From contig QZDW01000004.1 in assembly GCA_009917545.1 (NCBI GenBank), positions 124,001 through 188,000 of the forward strand: a stretch of DNA of 64,000 bases, in the 5' to 3' direction. This DNA comes from a bacterium 1XD42-76. GTDB lineage: Bacteria > Bacillota > Clostridia > Lachnospirales > Lachnospiraceae. Of this stretch, positions 58,570 to 64,000 are shown one piece after another (the stretch's first letter is position 1; every line of letters starts with the position of its first letter). The translations under genes were made by a program, and so were the position numbers. The notes beneath the pieces are model-generated. The model saw only the letters and a program-made list of their open reading frames with translations. It had not been told where the DNA came from and did not search any database.

Positions 58570-61500
58570 TCTCTCCTGCCTCCCGGTTCTGGATCGTTGT
58601 TTTTAAAGCGCTGCTGCGGTCTACGGCAGCAGCCGTTCCGGCATTTAACTCAATGTCCGGCAAAGCAGACGGGACATCCACAAACATCGTGGAACTTACC
58701 ATCCTCTCGCCTTCCTGAGTCTCTGCATTATCCACACGGTAGAGTTCTGCACGTACCTTTTTGAGATTCATTGACGATACGTATTCTGGTTCAATATAAT
58801 ATACCCAGATACCGTCGCTGACTTCTCCAAGCATACCATCTTGTGGATCCGGAGCGAAAATATACTGACCGGCGTTCAGATTGTCTTCGGCATCCAGTCC
58901 GCCTACAATCGTTCCGTTCTCATCCCAGAGAAGCACAGTATTATAAGCGGGATTCCCCTTATACGTTCCCGTAAATACAAGCGAACCAGCAGGAATTAAA
59001 GTCTGACCGTTGTCGATATACGCGTTCTTTAAGATTCCGATCCCGCCTTCTGCCGTGAGCACTACATCGTCTCCAGTCTGGCCCAGAAGGGAAATCTCTG
59101 AAATCGTCAGTCTCTTTCCTCCCTGCCCCTCAGCTACAATCTTTACATATGAGGCATCATACGTATAAAGATTCTTTCCATCGGTAAAGTGGATCGTCTG
59201 CTGTCCGTTCGCATCAAGCGCAAACTGGCTTTCACGGACTTCGGCCTGCTTCCAGGTTCCTCCGTCTTCACTCACATAAATCTTAAAGCTGCCAATCGGC
59301 GTCCCTTCTGTAGCTTTGTATACGAGTCCCGTAACCGTCTCCGCCTGGTTGAGGTGAAGAATGATCTCCGGCACAGCCCCGTCCTCAGTAAGGCCCGTAA
59401 AGCTGGTCTGTGCGTCATTATCAATCATGACCTCAAGCCCTGGCTGAACAACCTGCTCCGGATTCTCGTCGTCCGGTTCATCCGCCTCTTCGTTTGTCAG
59501 ATTCGTCTCAATCGTCCACAGGGAAGGATCCAGTCTTCCGTCATGGCAAACCTTCACGGAACCAATTTCCTTCTTTTCTGTCGGATTCAGCCATCTGTCA
59601 TAACCAACGGCTTCGTAGGTAAAGGTGTGGTTGTTGATCGTGCCGATCACGTCCGTAAACTCTGCATCTCCGGTCTCTGTCCGTACATAGCCGACCGGCC
59701 TGCGGACGATCTCATTCTTAATCCTCTCATAGCGGTAAATCTCGTACACCCAGATATCAGGACTGCCGGAAAGTGAGAGCGTAACTTCGTTTGCTCCATC
59801 CGTATAGGAAAGACTGCCGGAAACTGTCACTTCGGATGCCTGGTTCTGTTCGGGAGTATTTTCCATCTGGTACACTCTCATCTCGTCATTAGCAAACCAG
59901 ATACCGCGCGTCTCTTTAGCAAACTGCTCCGCATACTTGATCGTGCCTGCATCCGGTTCCATGCCCCAATGGCGGAAGAATTCCAGGATATCTTTCTCTG
60001 CTGCCGCCACAGAAAGCCGCATCAGCTTGTTATCCGTATCGGCTCCCTGGAGCGTCAGTTTATTCCCTTCTGCTCCCGGTGCAGCAGACTGATTTCTGGC
60101 ATAGGAATCCACACGTGCAAAGAACAGGTTGGCAAGCTGATCACTGCTCTTATCGTATGTCTTGAAGTTGTAGCCGCCAAGATCATAAGCCTGGTGAAGC
60201 TGCCAGTACAGAGCGAGCTGTACAGCTCCGTTTGAGCTCTTTCCCTTGGTTCCGGACGTTACCTTTTTAAATACGCTGTCATAATTAAAACGCGTTGTAT
60301 CATTGGTATCGCGTGATTTTGCAAGCTGGGCAAAGTAGTTGTTCGTGATTTCGGCAACCGCATAAGCCCCTTCATTGATCTCATGACCGATTTCATGGGC
60401 AATGCCCCAGCCGAAATAGCTTCCGCTGATGTACTTTCCGTTTTCTTCCGCTTCTACCGGAACACCTGCCATCATACCCGGGATAGATCCCCATTCGATG
60501 CCGATATGTCTTCCACCCGCATACATAAACGCGCCTGCAAACATTCTCTGATAACGGATATTCTGACGGCCTACCGGCATTTTATTGTATGCGGCAGCCT
60601 CCGGATCCTCGCTCAGACCTTTGTGCTGGTAGAACAGATAGATCATATCATCCATTGCCTGCATGGTATCACAGAGCTTTTTCGCTTTCTCCTCACGGCT
60701 TCCGTTTCCAAGACCGCCCAGTACCTGCGGCGTTGCCAGAGAGAACATCACATAGCGGCCAACCAGATCCGTAGCCTCATAGATACAGTTCTGCGCATCC
60801 CATGCATGCTCTGTGTGGTTTGCCATATGGAGTGCTTCTGCTTCACCATTCATCTTTTCGAGCGCATCCACATAGACAAGCGCTTTTTCCATACGTTCAG
60901 ACGCATCCGTCGTATCGGACAGATCCAGTACCGGGATCTTTGTTCCGCCGCTGACACGGACTCCGTATTCTTCGGCTCCCTTATTGCCTTTATAAACAAC
61001 ATAAAGCTGGCCGCCGCGCTCCAGATCCATCTGGTCGATCGCCTGTATCGTAATTTCATTCGCTCCGATCTTTAAAGCTCCAAGAGATTTGAATACAGCT
61101 GCTGAGCTTCCATGATACTGTGCTTCAATCAGCTCCAGATTCGTGGCATCGCCTGTCATACGGTTTGCCCCGCCTGCATAGATGACAAGTGTGTCACCCG
61201 CCATTGCGGTCACTCCAAGCGGCTGGTACGTATTCAGACCGCCGCTGAAATTAATATGCGAATCTGATTTTGCCGTATCCTTGCTGTCAACCTTTAAGAT
61301 CTCTGCCTGGAGACTTCCATCCTTCAGAATACGCTCTGCATTGGAGAGCTCTGTTTCCAGGATTTCTTTTTTCGGATGCAACTCACCGCTGACCTCGTCC
61401 TTCACGTCCAGGCGTGCTCTCAGGGCATCTATCTGCCCCTGGGTTACATCTGCCTTAAGGCTTACATGATAATCATCCGCGTAAAGCGCCATGATATCGT

Positions 61501-63847
61501 CCTCAAGCGGATCATAATAGTAGAACTTGTATTCAGCAACACTGATTCTGCGGCCGCTGTACGTGCTCATGGCGATCTGTACGCGTTTGGCCGTAAACGG
61601 TTCCTGCGTCTCAACCATATAATAGGCCTTATTATTACTCGTCTTGCGGTTTAATACTCCGCGCAGGCTGTTTTTCTGACCCGCTTCATCCCAGTAATAT
61701 ACGGTCGCCGCAACGTAGGAATAGTTCTGCTCCTCATCCGGAATCAGCGCAATCGTATCCATCTGATAAGCGGCGTCAAATGTAACGATAGGCGATTTGT
61801 TCTCACCAGGGTAAGCGCAGCCGGCATCCCAGTCCAAGCGGATCCAGGACGTCGCATAGTCTCCATCTGCAATGTCAAATTCGTGTTCCCCCTCGCCGCC
61901 GTACTGCACGGATTCGATATGGGCCGTCCGGTTGCTGTCTGGCACAAGGGTATTAATCAGCTTATAATTTGGCGTCACTGGCGGATCCAGGGAAGCCGTC
62001 TCAGCCGTATAATGGATCGAAGCCGGGCCTTCACCCTTGATATTGGTACCTGTCATGTAAATCTCATATTTCGTCACATCCAGAAGATCACGGAGTACAT
62101 AACTCGTACCCTCGATCCCCTTTACAGATGCATACGGCGCATTTGTGTCACCCGCCACACGGTAATAGAGATTATATGTTTCCGTATCCTTCATATCCTT
62201 CCAGCTGATCGTAAGCTTCATGTAGCCCGGTGTAATCACAAGATTTTCCGGCGCCGGAGGAATCTTGGTTGCCCTGGGCTTCGCCTCTGCGAATACTGCC
62301 GGGCTTCTCCAGTCGCCGTTGACAGAACGGATCTCAATCTCATACGTATTACCGTTCACCAGCTTACTGGTGCCGATTCCCGCAACCTCCAGGCTCGTAC
62401 CGTTCTCTACCAGCTTCGTCTCGGTAACTTCTTCATCCTTACTGTTTGTGCCTGTCACCTTAACTTCATATCCTGTGACATTCGGCTGTTTTCTCCAGCT
62501 GACAGTAAAGGAAGCGTCGCTGTTTGCCACCTCAATCCGATCCGGTATCGACATCTCCGGCTCCGGAATATGGTCTTCCATATTGTTTAAAAATTCCACA
62601 CTGGAAATATCGACCAGTTTGGTATCGCAAAGTGTCTTGTTTACCTTAATCGTAACCTTTTTCACCGGAATCTGGCCGCCCAGATCAATGACAATCGGAA
62701 TACCTTGTGTCATCTCGTCGTCTGTACCGTCTGCCCGTGCCATCTTCCTCGGTGTCCCGGCACGGGAAGAAATCGCCTGCTGCTTTCCGTTAATAACGGA
62801 AATCGTGGTCTTGTTCCCTGCTCCGTCCTCGACCGTGATCTCTGCGTTCTGAATGCTGTTTCCCGAGCCGATCACCGGGGAAATCACAAAGCCTGCCATC
62901 GTCTTCGGATTCTCAAACGTCGCAGAAAGGGAGACCGGATTTCCCTCTCCAATCGTCTCTTGTGTCCCAATCTGAACACTGCCTGTACCGGAAAAAACAT
63001 CCTCAATTGTACCATCGAGGATCTGAACGGCATCACTCGCAGTCGCCACTTCGATATCGTCCACAAGAAGTGACTTTACTGCCTGCGCCTTCCTGTCCGC
63101 AAGCCCGGCCTTATAAAATCTCGCAAAATATGAGACATCCAGCAGATCCACACGACCGTCACCATTTAAATCTGCACGGCCGGATGCGTTTTCTGCGGCA
63201 CGGTCCTTGGCCGCAAGCTCTAAAAGCTCTTTCTTATCTTCTTCATTAAGTATACCGTCGCCTGTAATGTCACCCATGCTGAGAGCGCCGACCTTCTCCG
63301 TATAGCCGTGCACCTCCGGATTATCATTTACCAGGCGGAGTGTCGTGATATCGCTGCCGACCCGGATGTTTTTGTGCTCGTACGGAAGATACGAAGTCTC
63401 GCTCTCTTCTGTCGGGAGCAGCTGCAGATCATAGGTTCCGTCCGCAATGTCATCCAGTATGAGTGTCCCTTTTGTATATAGTCCATCCTCTTCCATCGCA
63501 GGAATTGTAACAATATACTCTGTATCCAGTTCCTGACCGCCATCTTCTCCTGTCGGCCGAAGCACGATATTCCATGATGAGGCCTTGGAGGGGATCACCC
63601 CCTGAAGCTCAATTTTAATTTTGCCGGTTCCCTTTCTTCTTTCTGAAACGGCAGATGTCTTCCCTGTAGACACTGTGTCTGTGCCCACCGGACGCTGCCC
63701 GGCGTCGGACGGCGTTGCCGTCGTCTCCTGTTTGCTGTCCGCTGCCCCATTGCGGTCTCCGGACAGTGCCGCCAGGGAATGGAACATTCCAAGCGGGCTC
63801 TGCAGCGCAAGGAAAGCCGACATAAGCGCAGCTATCCCTCTTTTCAT
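58562..63847 (-). CDS. Giant secreted M60 metalloprotease with dockerin, Fn3 and discoidin domains
   Basis: A 1761-residue exported protein. Signal peptide 1 to about 28; beta domain; dockerin-like EF-hand pair at about 186-255 (MGDITGDGILNEEDKKELLE and ADLNGDGRVDLLDVSYFARF); a discoidin-like region; two fibronectin III domains (about 424-520, 529-620); a discoidin-like domain (about 629-789); then the M60 enhancin/mucinase domain with HEIGHEINEGAY, His1151, Glu1152 and His1155 binding and catalysing, Glu1166 a candidate third ligand. Fn3-like and discoidin-like domains end the protein. Such enzymes cleave mucin-type glycoproteins. Start 63847 has AAGGAGG 7 nt upstream. Confidence 0.9.
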   Translation of the reverse strand: MKRGIAALMSAFLALQSPLGMFHSLAALSGDRNGAADSKQETTATPSDAGQRPVGTDTVSTGKTSAVSERRKGTGKIKIELQGVIPSKASSWNIVLRPTGEDGGQELDTEYIVTIPAMEEDGLYTKGTLILDDIADGTYDLQLLPTEESETSYLPYEHKNIRVGSDITTLRLVNDNPEVHGYTEKVGALSMGDITGDGILNEEDKKELLELAAKDRAAENASGRADLNGDGRVDLLDVSYFARFYKAGLADRKAQAVKSLLVDDIEVATASDAVQILDGTIEDVFSGTGSVQIGTQETIGEGNPVSLSATFENPKTMAGFVISPVIGSGNSIQNAEITVEDGAGNKTTISVINGKQQAISSRAGTPRKMARADGTDDEMTQGIPIVIDLGGQIPVKKVTIKVNKTLCDTKLVDISSVEFLNNMEDHIPEPEMSIPDRIEVANSDASFTVSWRKQPNVTGYEVKVTGTNSKDEEVTETKLVENGTSLEVAGIGTSKLVNGNTYEIEIRSVNGDWRSPAVFAEAKPRATKIPPAPENLVITPGYMKLTISWKDMKDTETYNLYYRVAGDTNAPYASVKGIEGTSYVLRDLLDVTKYEIYMTGTNIKGEGPASIHYTAETASLDPPVTPNYKLINTLVPDSNRTAHIESVQYGGEGEHEFDIADGDYATSWIRLDWDAGCAYPGENKSPIVTFDAAYQMDTIALIPDEEQNYSYVAATVYYWDEAGQKNSLRGVLNRKTSNNKAYYMVETQEPFTAKRVQIAMSTYSGRRISVAEYKFYYYDPLEDDIMALYADDYHVSLKADVTQGQIDALRARLDVKDEVSGELHPKKEILETELSNAERILKDGSLQAEILKVDSKDTAKSDSHINFSGGLNTYQPLGVTAMAGDTLVIYAGGANRMTGDATNLELIEAQYHGSSAAVFKSLGALKIGANEITIQAIDQMDLERGGQLYVVYKGNKGAEEYGVRVSGGTKIPVLDLSDTTDASERMEKALVYVDALEKMNGEAEALHMANHTEHAWDAQNCIYEATDLVGRYVMFSLATPQVLGGLGNGSREEKAKKLCDTMQAMDDMIYLFYQHKGLSEDPEAAAYNKMPVGRQNIRYQRMFAGAFMYAGGRHIGIEWGSIPGMMAGVPVEAEENGKYISGSYFGWGIAHEIGHEINEGAYAVAEITNNYFAQLAKSRDTNDTTRFNYDSVFKKVTSGTKGKSSNGAVQLALYWQLHQAYDLGGYNFKTYDKSSDQLANLFFARVDSYARNQSAAPGAEGNKLTLQGADTDNKLMRLSVAAAEKDILEFFRHWGMEPDAGTIKYAEQFAKETRGIWFANDEMRVYQMENTPEQNQASEVTVSGSLSYTDGANEVTLSLSGSPDIWVYEIYRYERIKNEIVRRPVGYVRTETGDAEFTDVIGTINNHTFTYEAVGYDRWLNPTEKKEIGSVKVCHDGRLDPSLWTIETNLTNEEADEPDDENPEQVVQPGLEVMIDNDAQTSFTGLTEDGAVPEIILHLNQAETVTGLVYKATEGTPIGSFKIYVSEDGGTWKQAEVRESQFALDANGQQTIHFTDGKNLYTYDASYVKIVAEGQGGKRLTISEISLLGQTGDDVVLTAEGGIGILKNAYIDNGQTLIPAGSLVFTGTYKGNPAYNTVLLWDENGTIVGGLDAEDNLNAGQYIFAPDPQDGMLGEVSDGIWVYYIEPEYVSSMNLKKVRAELYRVDNAETQEGERMVSSTMFVDVPSALPDIELNAGTAAAVDRSSALKTTIQNREAGEND

Positions 63848-64000
63848 ACAATTTCCTCCTTTTATAGCAAACATTCAAAAACGGATTTTCCTATCATATT
63901 TTTTGTTTTGGAAAGTCCGAAATTGTCAAGTATGGTGGCCCCCACGGCTCCAAAGCTGTCACATTCCGGCAAGGGCCCGTTTCCCGTCATAGACGGGGAG
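63848..64000. other. Upstream region of the M60 protease gene, cut by the window edge
   Basis: On the minus strand a TTGACA box (63923-63928) is present without a well-spaced -10. A short open stretch at the edge (LPVYDGKRALAGM then TGA) might be the end of an upstream gene. Nothing more can be supported in 153 bp. Confidence 0.25.

Noticed and set aside
63621-63992. Plus-strand 123-codon ORF at the right edge
   Set aside because: It is antisense to the signal peptide and N-terminus of the M60 protease and has no ribosome site.
1-64000. CRISPR array
   Set aside because: No set of regularly spaced 25-40 bp repeats was seen; the only tandem repeats are the 15-bp pair at 25.47 kb and the coding repeats at 47.6 kb.

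Overview
The window looks like a chromosome segment of a gut-type anaerobic Firmicute, most likely a Lachnospiraceae (Clostridium cluster XIVa) member. The reasons are the anaerobic cobalamin pathway, an Rnf ion-pumping complex in the Clostridial gene order C-D-G-E-A-B, AGGAGG-type ribosome binding sites, Mini-RNase III beside cysS and rlmB, and a secreted M60 mucin-type protease. This is inference from gene content; no 16S gene is present. Base composition is roughly half GC by eye, with AT-rich islands near 25.4-25.7 kb and 53.2-54.6 kb.

Layout. (1) 1-10.3 kb, minus strand: a tightly overlapping cobalamin operon (MBL hydrolase, cbiF, cbiH, a cbiJ-cbiE-cbiT fusion, cbiA, cobT, cobS, a phosphatase, a small membrane protein, cbiB running off the left edge). 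Two tiny ORFs are wedged in through ATGA or short overlaps, one resembling a VanZ N-terminus. (2) 10.3-12.4 kb: an EF-G paralogue with its own promoter. (3) 12.6-25.3 kb, minus strand: a Wzx/Wzy exopolysaccharide operon with initiating phosphotransferase, flippase, two tandem GT2 enzymes, GT4, an Alg13/Alg14-like pair, polymerase, two Wzz-like copolymerases (one carrying a degenerate GGDEF domain) and a metallophosphoesterase at its head. (4) 25.37-25.65 kb: a 247-bp AT-rich segment bounded by perfect 17-bp inverted repeats, between that operon and a tyrosine recombinase; this has the architecture of an invertible promoter. (5) 25.7-30.5 kb: two paralogous tyrosine recombinases flanking a decayed MBOAT/SGNH O-acylation module and a DivIVA-like coiled-coil protein. 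(6) 30.7-36.6 kb: tyrA-aroA, a GT2, a degenerate-looking acyltransferase and a DUF4438 protein. (7) 36.7-41.8 kb: rnfCDGEAB. (8) 42-47.3 kb: a heterodimeric ABC exporter and a MATE transporter, with tRNA-Thr. (9) 47.5-52.8 kb: a repeat-containing DUF4397 protein, then a lipid kinase-ispF-cysS-mrnC-rlmB cluster. (10) 52.9-54.6 kb: tRNA-Val and tRNA-Met followed by wreckage of an integrated mobile element (integrase and MobC-like remnants) and an orphan 141-aa protein. (11) 54.6-57.2 kb: an AgrA/AgrC-type two-component system and a coiled-coil protein. (12) 57.3-63.9 kb: a very large dockerin-bearing M60 protease overlapping the gene of a cell-wall-binding protein with a cohesin-like domain.

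The most interesting biology is surface biology. A probable phase-variable switch sits in front of the exopolysaccharide operon, one copolymerase of that operon is fused to a pseudo-GGDEF domain, and a protease plus wall anchor may form a two-gene cohesin-dockerin display system. All of these are inferred from sequence and unproven.
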